From Mycolicibacterium palauense (GTDB taxonomy: Bacteria; Actinomycetota; Actinomycetes; Mycobacteriales; Mycobacteriaceae): a stretch of DNA of 61,684 nt. Below, in pieces: positions 16,720 to 25,071 of the stretch. How positions within the stretch are numbered: position 1 is the first letter of the stretch; each line of letters opens with the position of its first letter. The translations under genes and the position numbers were made by a program. Below the pieces are notes generated by a model that had not been told where the DNA came from, did no database searches, and saw only the letters and a list, made by a program, of their open reading frames with translations. The stretch covers positions 1 through 61,684 of the forward strand of contig NZ_NVQF01000033.1 of assembly GCF_002592005.1 (NCBI RefSeq), given 5' to 3'.

Positions 16720-17208
16720 ATGAACGCAACGGATACACCGGTTCTGCGGCGGTTCAGCCTGGACCCGGGCCACTGGCGACAGGTGCGGCGGGTCCTGATG
16801 GCCGAGGCCGTGGCGCTCGCCGTCGTCGGCGGCACCGGACTCGGTCTGATCTGGGCCGGGGTGGCCGTCCGCATCGGGGGAGCCGACGGGGTGGTGCTGA
16901 CGGCGGCCTTCTGCGGATTGCTGTTGCTGGTGGCGGTCGGTGCCGCCGTATCGGCCACCCGCAGATCCCTGGCGTTGTGGTTCACCGCCCTGGTGGCGGT
17001 CGGGGCCCTCGCGCTGGTCATCGTCAGCGCGGCGTTCGCGTCCCACTCATCGCCCGGGCTGTTGGGGTTCACCGACGCCGCGACACTGCTCTACGCGCTG
17101 GCCTTCGTCTTCCATTTCGCGATGGGGGTGTGGTTGATCCCCGACCGCATCGAGGGCCCGGAGTGGATCCGCGGTGGGGCGGGCCCCCACGGCCGAGGCG
17201 CGGCGTGA
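16720..17208 (+). CDS. Small four-span membrane protein (unknown function)
   Basis: I do not recognise the family. The 162-residue protein has about four hydrophobic spans, near residues 25-48, 56-77, 83-106 and 115-138. A conserved-looking 'LYALAFVFHFAMGVWLIPDRIEGPEWIRGG' tail carries histidine and tryptophans. The ATG at 16720 has a clear GGGAGGA site, and a preceding in-frame stretch is not needed. It overlaps the GH15 gene (GTGA) and heads the MarR-divergent operon. Confidence 0.75.
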   Translation: MNATDTPVLRRFSLDPGHWRQVRRVLMAEAVALAVVGGTGLGLIWAGVAVRIGGADGVVLTAAFCGLLLLVAVGAAVSATRRSLALWFTALVAVGALALVIVSAAFASHSSPGLLGFTDAATLLYALAFVFHFAMGVWLIPDRIEGPEWIRGGAGPHGRGAA

Positions 17209-18977
17209 GCCCGAAGACCGGGTTTCCGCCTCATGTGCTGCGGGAATACGCGCTGCTCGCCGACGGTGAGCGGGGCGCGCTGGTTGGCCCGCGAGGGGAG
17301 ATCAGCTGGATGTGCGCCCCGCGATGGGAGGACGACGCCGTCTTCGCGTCGCTGATCGGGGGGCACAGCCTGTTCGCGCTCTCCCCGTCGGCGCGCAACG
17401 TGTGGGGTGGCTACTACGAGGACTGCGGGCTCATCTGGCGGGCCCGGTGGGTCACCGCCGACGGCATCATCGAGTGCCGGGAAGCGCTCGCGTTTCCCGC
17501 GGACCCGAACCGTGCCGTGGTGCTGCGCAGACTGGAGGCGGTGCGCGGCGAGGCCGTGGCTCAGCTGGTGTTGTCCCCGGGTGCCGAGTTCGGTCGCTCC
17601 GGGCTGACCGACCTGTACCGCGACGACGAAGGCTGCTGGCGGGGCCGGCTGGGCAAGCTGTGGCTCCGGTTGTCGGGGGCGCCGGAGGCCACCGTCGACG
17701 AACGCAACGGGGACCTGCCCACGCTGACGTCGACCCTGCGGGTTCCCGAGGGCGGACACCACGACATCGTGTTCGAGCTGGGCGACGCCGAACCCCACGC
17801 GCCGCGCCCCAGCGCCGACCATCTGTGGGCACACACCGAGAACAGTTGGCGGACAACCATCCCGGACTTCCCGGACACGATCGCCAGGCGTGATGTTCGG
17901 CATTCCTACGCGGTTCTGCGCGGCCTGACCAGCAGCAGCGGCGGGATGGTCGCCGCCGCCACGATGAGCCTGCCCGAGCGTGCCGACCGGGGCCGCAACT
18001 ACGACTACCGCTACGTGTGGATCCGCGACCAGTGCTATGCCGGACAGGCCGTCGCATCGACCGGCGCCTACCCGTTGCTCGACGCGGCCGTCGGCTTCGT
18101 GGCCAGACGCCTGCTGGACGACGGCGACGAGTTGAAGCCCGCCTACACCGTGGCCGGCGGGCCGGTGCCCGGCGAACGGTCGCTGCAGCTGCCCGGCTAC
18201 CCCGGGGGCACCGACATCGTCGGCAACCACGCCAACACCCAGTTTCAGCTCGACGCATTCGGCGAGGCCCTGCTGCTCTTCGCCGCCGCCGCGCGGCACG
18301 GCCGGCTCGACGAACAGGCCTACCGGGCCGCCTGCGTGGCCGCCGAGGCGATCGCGCGCCGGTGGCGCGACCCCGACGCCGGGATCTGGGAGCTGGAGGA
18401 CCGGCGCTGGGCGCATTCCCGCCTCATCGGTGTGGCCGGCCTGCGCGCGATGGCCGAGCACGCACCGGGCGCCGTCGCGGCGCCCTGGCGGACACTGGCC
18501 GACACCATCGCGGCCAGCACCGCCGATTGTCAGCATCCGAGCGGACGCTGGCAGCGCGCCCCCGACGACGAGCGGGTCGACGCCGCGCTGCTGCTGCCCG
18601 CGATCCGCGGAGGCGTCGCCGCGGCCGACCCGCGCAACATCGCCACCGTGCGCGCCGTGGAACGCGATCTCGCTCGCGACGGCTACGTCTACCGATTCCG
18701 CCACGGCCAGACACCCCTCGGGGAGGCCGAGGGCGCCTTCACGCTGTGCGGGTTCCTGCTGGCACTGGCCCACCTCCAGCAGGGCGACACCGTCGCGGCG
18801 GCCCGCCTGTTCGAACGCAACCGGGCGGCCTGCGGACCGCCGGGACTGTACTGCGAGGAATACGACGTCACCCAGCGGCAGCTGCGCGGCAACGTGCCGC
18901 AGGCGTTCGTGCATGCGCTGCTCATCGAGACCGCGCAACGGCTGTCGCCGGCGGGCGACCGGGCCGACGGCCGCTAG
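17205..18977 (+). CDS. Glycoside hydrolase family 15 protein (glucoamylase/trehalase-like)
   Basis: The 590-residue protein has the two-part GH15 layout: an N-terminal beta-sandwich ('HVLREYALLADGERGALVGPRGEISWMCAPRWEDDAVF') and an (alpha/alpha)6 barrel with 'RGRNYDYRYVWIRDQCYAGQAV'. The barrel also contains 'GGTDIVGNHANTQFQLDAFGEAL' and 'EAEGAFTLCGFLLALAHL'; the last places a Glu where the catalytic base is expected. The family hydrolyses alpha-glucosidic bonds, including trehalose in mycobacteria. There is no signal peptide, so it acts in the cytoplasm. Length is shorter than the roughly 670-residue mycobacterial trehalase. GTG 17205 overlaps the previous stop. Confidence 0.88.
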   Translation: MSPKTGFPPHVLREYALLADGERGALVGPRGEISWMCAPRWEDDAVFASLIGGHSLFALSPSARNVWGGYYEDCGLIWRARWVTADGIIECREALAFPADPNRAVVLRRLEAVRGEAVAQLVLSPGAEFGRSGLTDLYRDDEGCWRGRLGKLWLRLSGAPEATVDERNGDLPTLTSTLRVPEGGHHDIVFELGDAEPHAPRPSADHLWAHTENSWRTTIPDFPDTIARRDVRHSYAVLRGLTSSSGGMVAAATMSLPERADRGRNYDYRYVWIRDQCYAGQAVASTGAYPLLDAAVGFVARRLLDDGDELKPAYTVAGGPVPGERSLQLPGYPGGTDIVGNHANTQFQLDAFGEALLLFAAAARHGRLDEQAYRAACVAAEAIARRWRDPDAGIWELEDRRWAHSRLIGVAGLRAMAEHAPGAVAAPWRTLADTIAASTADCQHPSGRWQRAPDDERVDAALLLPAIRGGVAAADPRNIATVRAVERDLARDGYVYRFRHGQTPLGEAEGAFTLCGFLLALAHLQQGDTVAAARLFERNRAACGPPGLYCEEYDVTQRQLRGNVPQAFVHALLIETAQRLSPAGDRADGR

Positions 18978-19059
18978 CCGCAACGTGTTCCCCGACAACT
19001 CCCGACAGCCGAACACAACCCGACAAACCCCGAAACGAGCAACGAACCAGGAGGATCAG

Positions 19060-20073
19060 ATGCCCGAGCCACGCAACGTCGTGATCACCGGGGCCAGCGC
19101 GGGGACCGGCCGCGCCGCCGCCCGTGCCTTCGGGGCACGCGGTGACAACGTCGTGCTGTTGGCGCGCGGTCGGGCCGGACTCGACGGCGCGGTCGTCGAC
19201 GTCGAGAAGGCCGGAGGCCGGGCCCTGGCCGTCCCCACCGATGTCGCCGACTACGAGCAGGTGGCGGCCGCGGCCGACCGCGCCGAGCAGGAATTCGGGC
19301 CCATCGACGTGTGGGTCAACGTGGCCTTCACCTCGGTGTTCGCCCCGTTCGACCAGATCACACCGGAGGAATTCCGGCGGGTCACCGAGGTGAGCTACCT
19401 CGGTTTCGTCCACGGCACGATGGCGGCCCTGGCCCGGATGAAACCGCGTGATGCGGGCACCATCGTCCAGGTGGGCTCGGCGCTGGGAGCGCGCTCGATC
19501 CCGCTGCAGTCGGCCTACTGCGGGGCCAAACACGCGATCAACGGCTTCACCGAGTCGGTGCGCACCGAGCTGATGCACGACCACAGCCGTATCGACATCA
19601 CCGTCGTGCAGATGCCGGCACTGAACACCCCACAGTTCTCCTGGGTGCGTTCGCGCCTGCCCCGGCATCCGCAGCCGGTCCCGCCCATCTACCAGCCCGA
19701 GATCGCCGGCAACGCCGTGGTGTTCGCCGCGGAGCACCCGCGCCGCAAGCAGTACTGGGTGGGGGCCAGCACCGCGGCCACCATCGCCGGTCAGAAGCTG
19801 ATCCCGGCGCTGCTGGACCGCTATCTGGCCAGGACCGGGTTCGACTCGCAGCAGACCGACGAGCGTGTCGCCGACGACCGCCCCGACAACCTCATGCACC
19901 CGCTCGATGCTGAGCCGGGCACCGATCACGGAGCCCACGGAGTCTTCGACCAACGCTCCCACGGGATCTCACCGCAACAGTGGGTGTCCCAGCACGCCAG
20001 GCCGCTGTCGGTGGCCGCGGGGGCCGGCGCGGCGCTCACCGCGACCGCGGTGCTGCGCAGGCTGGCGGCGTGA
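19060..20073 (+). CDS. Short-chain dehydrogenase/reductase with C-terminal membrane anchor
   Basis: The 337-residue protein has a Rossmann cofactor motif '[20 protein letters not shown]' at the N-terminus and the catalytic 'SAYCGAKHAINGF' (Tyr-x3-Lys). The usual NNAG is replaced by 'WVNVAFTS'. About 80 residues beyond the core SDR fold end in a short hydrophobic segment, 'PLSVAAGAGAALTATAVLRRL', probably a membrane anchor. AGGAGG precedes the ATG, and the 55-nt leader before it contains no T on this strand. The substrate is unknown; grouping with GH15 suggests sugar or envelope metabolism (inference). Confidence 0.9.
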   Translation: MPEPRNVVITGASAGTGRAAARAFGARGDNVVLLARGRAGLDGAVVDVEKAGGRALAVPTDVADYEQVAAAADRAEQEFGPIDVWVNVAFTSVFAPFDQITPEEFRRVTEVSYLGFVHGTMAALARMKPRDAGTIVQVGSALGARSIPLQSAYCGAKHAINGFTESVRTELMHDHSRIDITVVQMPALNTPQFSWVRSRLPRHPQPVPPIYQPEIAGNAVVFAAEHPRRKQYWVGASTAATIAGQKLIPALLDRYLARTGFDSQQTDERVADDRPDNLMHPLDAEPGTDHGAHGVFDQRSHGISPQQWVSQHARPLSVAAGAGAALTATAVLRRLAA

Positions 20074-20077
20074 GCCC

Positions 20078-20644
20078 ATGACGCCGACCGCCACGCCATT
20101 GCGGGGAAACCGCGGCATCGAACTCGGCCGGGCCGCCTGGGGGCTCGCCCTGCTGGCCGATCCCGACGGGGTGCTGGGCACCGTGCACGGACTCACCGTC
20201 GACGGGCCCAGCCGGGTCGTCGCCCGGATCCTGGGGGCACGCCACCTGGCGCAGGCCACCCTGTCGGGGCGGCGTCCCAGCCCCGAGGTACTGGCGATGG
20301 GAACCTGGGTCGACGCGGTGCACGCGCTGACCGCGGTCGCCCTGGCGGTGGTGGACCCGGGACGGGCGCGGGCGGGGGTCACCGACGCCGCCATCGCCGC
20401 GGGATGGGCCGGCGCCGGCTACCGGGATCTGCGCCATGCCGCGCCCACGCCCCCGGCGCATCAGCGGATGCGGGACCGGCTGGCCGTGCGGGTGCTCGGC
20501 CGCGTTCCGGGTGGACGCGCGTTGCTGGGCACCGCTGGATACACCGCGGCGGGCCGCGCTGGATACGCCGCGGCGGGCCGCGCTGGACACAGGGCGGCGG
20601 GCCGCGCTGGATACACCGCGGCGGGCCGCCGTGAACTCGGCTAG
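20078..20644 (+). CDS. Hypothetical protein with C-terminal AGYTAAGR repeats
   Basis: No family is recognised. The 188-residue protein has a moderately hydrophobic body ('IELGRAAWGLALLADPDGVLG', 'ALTAVALAVVDPGRARAGVTDAAIAAGWA') and ends in four 8-residue repeats of the form AG(Y/H)xAAGR encoded by 24-bp tandem repeats. It begins 4 nt after the SDR stop, so it is probably the last gene of the MarR-divergent operon. Its stop shares the bases CTAG with the stop of the convergent PrsW gene. The repeat tail is alanine/glycine/arginine-rich and may be a later expansion. Confidence 0.75.
   Translation: MTPTATPLRGNRGIELGRAAWGLALLADPDGVLGTVHGLTVDGPSRVVARILGARHLAQATLSGRRPSPEVLAMGTWVDAVHALTAVALAVVDPGRARAGVTDAAIAAGWAGAGYRDLRHAAPTPPAHQRMRDRLAVRVLGRVPGGRALLGTAGYTAAGRAGYAAAGRAGHRAAGRAGYTAAGRRELG
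20534..20629 (+). repeat. Four 24-bp tandem repeats in the 3' end of a coding sequence
   Basis: Units begin at 20534, 20558, 20582 and 20606. Units 1 and 4 are identical, unit 2 differs by one base, and unit 3 by more. The period is a multiple of three, so copy-number change lengthens the protein tail without a frameshift. This has the make-up of a mycobacterial VNTR locus. Confidence 0.9.
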
Positions 20645-21807
20645 CCCGGGTGGCGGTGCGCGCTCAGATGCTGCAACGCCGGCGCCGCGACCGCACGGGC
20701 CGCGTAGACCCGTTGGGTCTCGTCGTAGAGCAGCGTGTGCACCCAGGGGTCGCCGAACCCGCGGTCGATGCGATCGCGGACGAAGGCCAGCTCGACCACC
20801 TGGGCGGCGAAGGTCTTCACCTCCCTGCCCGCGCGGCGGCCGCCGACACGGGTCACCGCGGCGATCGCATGCTTGCGGGCCCTCAGCGATCCCAGCCAGC
20901 CGGCCTCGGCCGGGCTGATCAACCCGGCCGTCACCATGCCCGGCAGTGTGGCGGCCACCACGCGTTGTTCCCGGCGCCGGCTCTGCACCGCCAGCACGAT
21001 CGCCAACGCGAACACCGGCATCATCCACAGCACGTAGAGCCCGAAATAGGCGCCGACCCCGAACAGCGCCGAGCCGTTCCACAACCCGTGCATGACCACC
21101 GCGGCGGCGTAGCCGAGCGCGATGCAGCCGACCTTGGCCAGCGCGTGGCGTTGCTGCAACGCGAAGTAGACGCCGATTCCGGTGAACGTGGTGAACAGCG
21201 GATGCGCGAACGGGGCCATCAGCAGTCGCAGTGCCGCGGTGGCCAGGGAGGCGCCCAGCGAATCACCGTCGGCGATGTAGAAGATGTCCTCGATCCAGCC
21301 GAACCCGGCGGCGGTGATCCCGGCGTAGACCAGGCAGTCGGTCAGGGAGTTCAGTTCGTGGCGGCGCCGGCCGGTCATCATGATGAGCAGGAAGAGGCCC
21401 TTGGCGGCCTCCTCGATCACCGGCGCCGCGACCGCGACGGTGAAGGCGCTGGCCACCGGGCCGCCCGCGGCGTCTGCGGCCGCGGGATTGACCACCGACT
21501 CGGTCACCAGTTCCAGCACCACCGACAGCAGCACCGCCACCGAGGCGCCCCACAGAAACGCCAGCACCAGCAGCCGTGGCGGTTCGGGCTCCCAGCGGTC
21601 CAACCAGAGATAGGCCAGCACCACGGCGGTCATGGCGATGCTGGTCAGCACGAATCCGACGACGGTGCCCAGCGGGTTGACGCTGGTGAGCAGGACCAGA
21701 ATCAGCGCGACGAGCGTGCCGAGGACGATGATCGCGGCGATCGGCGCGCCCACGTCGCGAAGTTTGCGGGGAAGCGCCGGCATCGGCGGCGGAACCGGAT
21801 GGGACAC
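20641..21807 (-). CDS. PrsW-family intramembrane metalloprotease
   Basis: The 388-residue membrane protein has the three PrsW motifs: 'APVIEEAAKG' (EExxK), 'FGWIEDIFYI' (FxxxE) and two histidine motifs, 'MAPFAHPLFTTFTG' and 'MHGLWNG', together forming the glutamate/histidine metal site. Eight or so spans are predicted, with a cytosolic C-terminal tail of about 110 residues. PrsW of Bacillus cleaves an anti-sigma factor, but mycobacterial targets are unknown. It converges on the repeat-tailed protein with shared CTAG stops, and its start is divergent from rpsA. Confidence 0.9.
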   Translation of the reverse strand: MSHPVPPPMPALPRKLRDVGAPIAAIIVLGTLVALILVLLTSVNPLGTVVGFVLTSIAMTAVVLAYLWLDRWEPEPPRLLVLAFLWGASVAVLLSVVLELVTESVVNPAAADAAGGPVASAFTVAVAAPVIEEAAKGLFLLIMMTGRRRHELNSLTDCLVYAGITAAGFGWIEDIFYIADGDSLGASLATAALRLLMAPFAHPLFTTFTGIGVYFALQQRHALAKVGCIALGYAAAVVMHGLWNGSALFGVGAYFGLYVLWMMPVFALAIVLAVQSRRREQRVVAATLPGMVTAGLISPAEAGWLGSLRARKHAIAAVTRVGGRRAGREVKTFAAQVVELAFVRDRIDRGFGDPWVHTLLYDETQRVYAARAVAAPALQHLSAHRHPG

Positions 21808-21839
21808 CCGAGCAGAGTAGCCGGGTCGTGGACCCAGGT

Positions 21840-21869
21840 TTGTCCAGCATGTGCCCTGTCGAGTAGGCT
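21840..21869 (+). promoter_or_regulatory. Candidate rpsA promoter
   Basis: TTGTCC (21840-21845), an 18-bp spacer and TAGGCT (21864-21869) would start an rpsA transcript with a leader of about 130 nt. It is the only reasonable pair in the gap, but the -10 is imperfect. Confidence 0.4.
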
Positions 21870-21922
21870 CGACGGGTACCCGTGTGCACGCGATCGCGGG
21901 TCACGTGCCCCAAGCGTGATCC

Positions 21923-21937
21923 GGGGCGCAGCGCCCC
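21923..21937 (+). promoter_or_regulatory. GC hairpin and direct repeat in the rpsA leader
   Basis: GGGGCG-CAG-CGCCCC (21923-21937) is a perfect 6-bp stem with a 3-nt loop. The flanking motif GAT(C/T)CGGGGCGCAG occurs twice, at 21919 and 21943. Ribosomal protein S1 represses its own message in other bacteria, so a structured leader would fit autoregulation (inference). Confidence 0.4.
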
Positions 21938-22007
21938 AGCACGATTCGGGGCGCAGCCAAGAAAAACAAATCCCTACGACCAAAGCTGTCCGGAGCAACC
22001 CAACAAT

Positions 22008-23447
22008 ATGCCAAGTCCCGCCGTCACCTCGCCGCAAGTAGCCGTCAACGATATCGGCTCCTCCGAGGACTTTCTCGCCGCCATCGACAAAACGATCAAA
22101 TACTTCAACGATGGCGACATCGTCGAAGGGACCATCGTCAAGGTTGACCGTGACGAAGTCCTGCTCGACATCGGCTACAAGACCGAAGGTGTCATCCCTT
22201 CCCGTGAGCTCTCCATCAAGCACGACGTCGACCCGAACGAGGTCGTCTCCGTCGGTGATGAGGTCGAAGCTCTGGTCCTCACCAAGGAGGACAAGGAAGG
22301 CCGCCTGATCCTGTCCAAGAAGCGCGCTCAGTACGAGCGTGCCTGGGGCACCATCGAAGAGCTCAAGGAGAAGGACGAGGCCGTCAAGGGCACCGTCATC
22401 GAGGTCGTCAAGGGCGGCCTGATCCTCGACATCGGCCTGCGCGGCTTCCTGCCCGCCTCCCTGGTCGAGATGCGTCGGGTCCGTGACCTGCAGCCGTACA
22501 TCGGCAAGGAGATCGAGGCCAAGATCATCGAGCTCGACAAGAACCGCAACAACGTGGTGCTCTCCCGCCGCGCATGGCTGGAGCAGACCCAGTCCGAGGT
22601 GCGCAGCGAGTTCCTCAACCAGCTGCAGAAGGGCGCCATCCGCAAGGGTGTGGTGTCCTCGATCGTCAACTTCGGCGCGTTCGTCGATCTGGGCGGGGTG
22701 GACGGCCTGGTGCACGTCTCCGAGCTGTCCTGGAAGCACATCGACCACCCGTCCGAGGTCGTCTCCGTGGGCGACGAGGTCACCGTCGAGGTGCTCGACG
22801 TCGACATGGACCGCGAGCGGGTTTCGCTGTCGCTGAAGGCCACCCAGGAAGATCCGTGGCGGCACTTCGCCCGCACCCATGCCATCGGCCAGATCGTGCC
22901 GGGCAAGGTCACCAAGCTGGTGCCGTTCGGCGCGTTCGTCCGCGTCGAGGAGGGCATCGAGGGCCTGGTGCACATCTCCGAGCTGGCCGAGCGCCACGTC
23001 GAGGTTCCCGACCAGGTGGTCGCCGTCGGCGACGACGCGATGGTCAAGGTCATCGACATCGACCTGGAGCGTCGCCGTATCTCGCTGAGCCTCAAGCAGG
23101 CCAACGAGGACTACACCGAGGAGTTCGACCCGTCGAAGTACGGCATGGCCGACAGCTACGACGAGCAGGGCAACTACATCTTCCCGGAGGGCTTCGACGC
23201 CGACACCAACGAATGGCTGGAGGGCTTCGACACCCAGCGCCAGGAGTGGGAGGCCCGCTACACCGAGGCCGAGCGCCGGCACAAGATGCACACCGCGCAG
23301 ATGGAGAAGTTCGCCGCTGCCGAGGCCGAGGCCGCCGAGCGTCCGTCGGCCAACGGCTCCTCGCGCTCGGAGGAGTCCGCCGGTGGTTCGCTGGCCAGCG
23401 ACGCACAGTTGGCCGCCCTGCGGGAGAAGCTCGCCGGCAGTGCGTGA
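22008..23447 (+). CDS. rpsA: 30S ribosomal protein S1
   Basis: The 479-residue protein has four S1 RNA-binding domains, starting near residues 35, 120, 205 and 292 (for example 'GDIVEGTIVKVDRDEVLLDIGYKTEG' and 'GVVSSIVNFGAFVDLGGVDGLVHVSEL'). A long acidic, flexible C-terminal tail follows. This four-domain form is the actinobacterial type; E. coli S1 has six. It delivers mRNA to the 30S subunit, and the mycobacterial protein is also discussed in trans-translation. Codon use is notably biased to C-ending codons, as expected for high expression. A strong terminator follows at 23476. Confidence 0.97.
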   Translation: MPSPAVTSPQVAVNDIGSSEDFLAAIDKTIKYFNDGDIVEGTIVKVDRDEVLLDIGYKTEGVIPSRELSIKHDVDPNEVVSVGDEVEALVLTKEDKEGRLILSKKRAQYERAWGTIEELKEKDEAVKGTVIEVVKGGLILDIGLRGFLPASLVEMRRVRDLQPYIGKEIEAKIIELDKNRNNVVLSRRAWLEQTQSEVRSEFLNQLQKGAIRKGVVSSIVNFGAFVDLGGVDGLVHVSELSWKHIDHPSEVVSVGDEVTVEVLDVDMDRERVSLSLKATQEDPWRHFARTHAIGQIVPGKVTKLVPFGAFVRVEEGIEGLVHISELAERHVEVPDQVVAVGDDAMVKVIDIDLERRRISLSLKQANEDYTEEFDPSKYGMADSYDEQGNYIFPEGFDADTNEWLEGFDTQRQEWEARYTEAERRHKMHTAQMEKFAAAEAEAAERPSANGSSRSEESAGGSLASDAQLAALREKLAGSA

Positions 23448-23475
23448 TCTGACTGCCTGACCGTTCACTCGTCGG

Positions 23476-23517
23476 AACTCCCCGGCTCGGTTCGTCCGAG
23501 CCGGGGAGTTCTCTTTT
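23476..23517 (+). terminator. Strong intrinsic terminator after rpsA
   Basis: A perfect 15-bp stem, AACTCCCCGGCTCGG (23476-23490) with CCGAGCCGGGGAGTT (23496-23510), has a 5-nt loop TTCGT and is followed by CTCTTTT. This is a textbook rho-independent terminator, rare in this genus. It isolates rpsA from coaE. Confidence 0.92.
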
Positions 23518-23573
23518 CGGACAGACCCACGGCCGGGCGCCGGGCCGTCAAGAGGCCCTGCCAGACTGTCGGG

Positions 23574-24806
23574 ATGCTGCGAATCGGATTGACCGGCGGT
23601 ATCGGGGCCGGAAAGTCGACGGTGTCGGCCACCTTCTCCGACTGCGGCGCGGTCGTCGTCGACGGCGACGTGATCGCCCGTGAGGTCGTCGAACCCGGCA
23701 CCGAGGGGCTGGCCAGGCTGGTCGACGCCTTCGGCGAACACATTCTGCTGCCCGACGGGGCGCTGAACCGGCCGGCCCTGGCCGCGGTCGCGTTCAGCGA
23801 CGACGAGAAGCGGACCACGCTCAACGGCATCGTGCATCCCCTGGTGGCGCACCGCCGTTCGGAGCTGATCGCCGAGGCCGTCGCCGCCGCGGACAACCCG
23901 GTGATCGTCGAGGACATCCCGCTACTGGTGGAATCCCAGATGGCTCCGCTGTTTCCGCTGGTCGTCATCGTGCACGCCGACACCGAGACCCGGGTGGCGA
24001 GGTTGGTCGAGTACCGGGGCTTCACCGAGGAGGACGCGCGCGCCCGGGTGGCGGCACAGGCCAGCGACGAGCAGCGCCGTGCCGTCGCCGACGTCTGGCT
24101 GGACAACTCCGGCAGCCAGGGGGAGTTGATCGAGCGGGCTCGCGAGCTCTGGCACTCCCGCATCGTCCCGTTCGCGTACAACGTGCAGCACGGCCGCCCC
24201 GCCCGGCAGCCGTTGGAGCTGGTGCCCTACGACCCGTCCTGGCCGGATCAGGCGGGCCGGGTGCTGGCCAGGCTGCGCACCGCCTGCGGTCACCGCGCCA
24301 AGCGCATCGACCACATCGGATCCACGGCGGTGCCGGGGCTCGACGGCAAGGACGTCATCGACGTTCAGATCACCGTCGGCTCGCTGGCCGACGCCGAGGG
24401 ACTCGCCGAGGTGCTGGAGCCGGTGGGGTATCCGCCGGTGTCGTCCATCACCGCCGACGTGGCCAAGCCCGACGGCCGCTCCACCGACGGGCGGTACGAC
24501 CATTCCCCGGATCCGGCGTTGTGGCACAAGAGGTTCCACGGATCGGCCGATCCGGGACGGCCGACCAACGTGCACATCCGGGTCGACGGCTGGCCCAATC
24601 AGCAGTTCGCCTTACTGTTCACCGACTGGCTGGCGGCCACCCCGGGGGTGCACGCCGAATACCTCGCGGCCAAGCGACACGCGCAGGCCGAGGCGGGTGC
24701 GGGCGCCGACGCGCACGGCGCCTACGCGGCGGCCAAGGAGCCCTGGTTCCTCGACGCCTACCGGCGGGCGTGGGCATGGGCGGACTCCACCGGATGGCGG
24801 CCCTAG
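23574..24806 (+). CDS. coaE: Dephospho-CoA kinase with fused GrpB (UPF0157) domain
   Basis: The 410-residue protein phosphorylates dephospho-CoA, the last step of CoA synthesis. The kinase half (about residues 1-200) has a P-loop GGIGAGKST (8-16), 'DGDVIAREVV' and 'VDIPLL'-type residues in 'VIVEDIPLLVES'. The C-terminal half is a GrpB/UPF0157 nucleotidyltransferase-like domain: 'LVPYDPSWPDQAGRVLARL', 'IDHIGSTAVPGLDGKDVIDVQI'. The fusion is the normal mycobacterial form and is thought to help the kinase fold. The ATG at 23574 is 6 nt after CAGACT, so the message may be leaderless. Confidence 0.96.
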   Translation: MLRIGLTGGIGAGKSTVSATFSDCGAVVVDGDVIAREVVEPGTEGLARLVDAFGEHILLPDGALNRPALAAVAFSDDEKRTTLNGIVHPLVAHRRSELIAEAVAAADNPVIVEDIPLLVESQMAPLFPLVVIVHADTETRVARLVEYRGFTEEDARARVAAQASDEQRRAVADVWLDNSGSQGELIERARELWHSRIVPFAYNVQHGRPARQPLELVPYDPSWPDQAGRVLARLRTACGHRAKRIDHIGSTAVPGLDGKDVIDVQITVGSLADAEGLAEVLEPVGYPPVSSITADVAKPDGRSTDGRYDHSPDPALWHKRFHGSADPGRPTNVHIRVDGWPNQQFALLFTDWLAATPGVHAEYLAAKRHAQAEAGAGADAHGAYAAAKEPWFLDAYRRAWAWADSTGWRP

Positions 24807-24811
24807 CCCGG

Positions 24812-24883
24812 TCTGCGGTCCCCGCGCCGGCGAGGTCCCCGCGCCGGCCTGCGGTCCCCGCGCCGGCGAGGTCCCCGCGCCGG
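24812..24883 (+). repeat. Two 36-bp tandem repeats downstream of coaE
   Basis: Units 24812-24847 and 24848-24883 differ by one base, and each holds two copies of GGTCCCCGCGCCGG. The rest of the gap to 25071 has further degenerate repeats of AGGTCGCGTGT (near 24958 and 25018). No gene is seen in 24807-25071. Confidence 0.85.
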
Positions 24884-25071
24884 CCTGAGGTCATCGAGTG
24901 TGCGCCCAGATCGATCGCGGGCGCCGGGAGCCGCTCAGGTTGCACGTTCGGTGCGGGCAGGTCGCGTGTGGTGTGCGGTCTGGACGGCACGTTGCGTGGG
25001 GGCAGCCCAGTACGAGCAGGTCGCGTGTTGTGCGCGGGCGGGCCAGGCCGGCCACCCACGGCACACGGCGC

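Noticed and set aside
20500..20640. CRISPR array from the 24-bp repeats
   Set aside because: Repeats are directly adjacent with no spacers and lie in frame in a gene.
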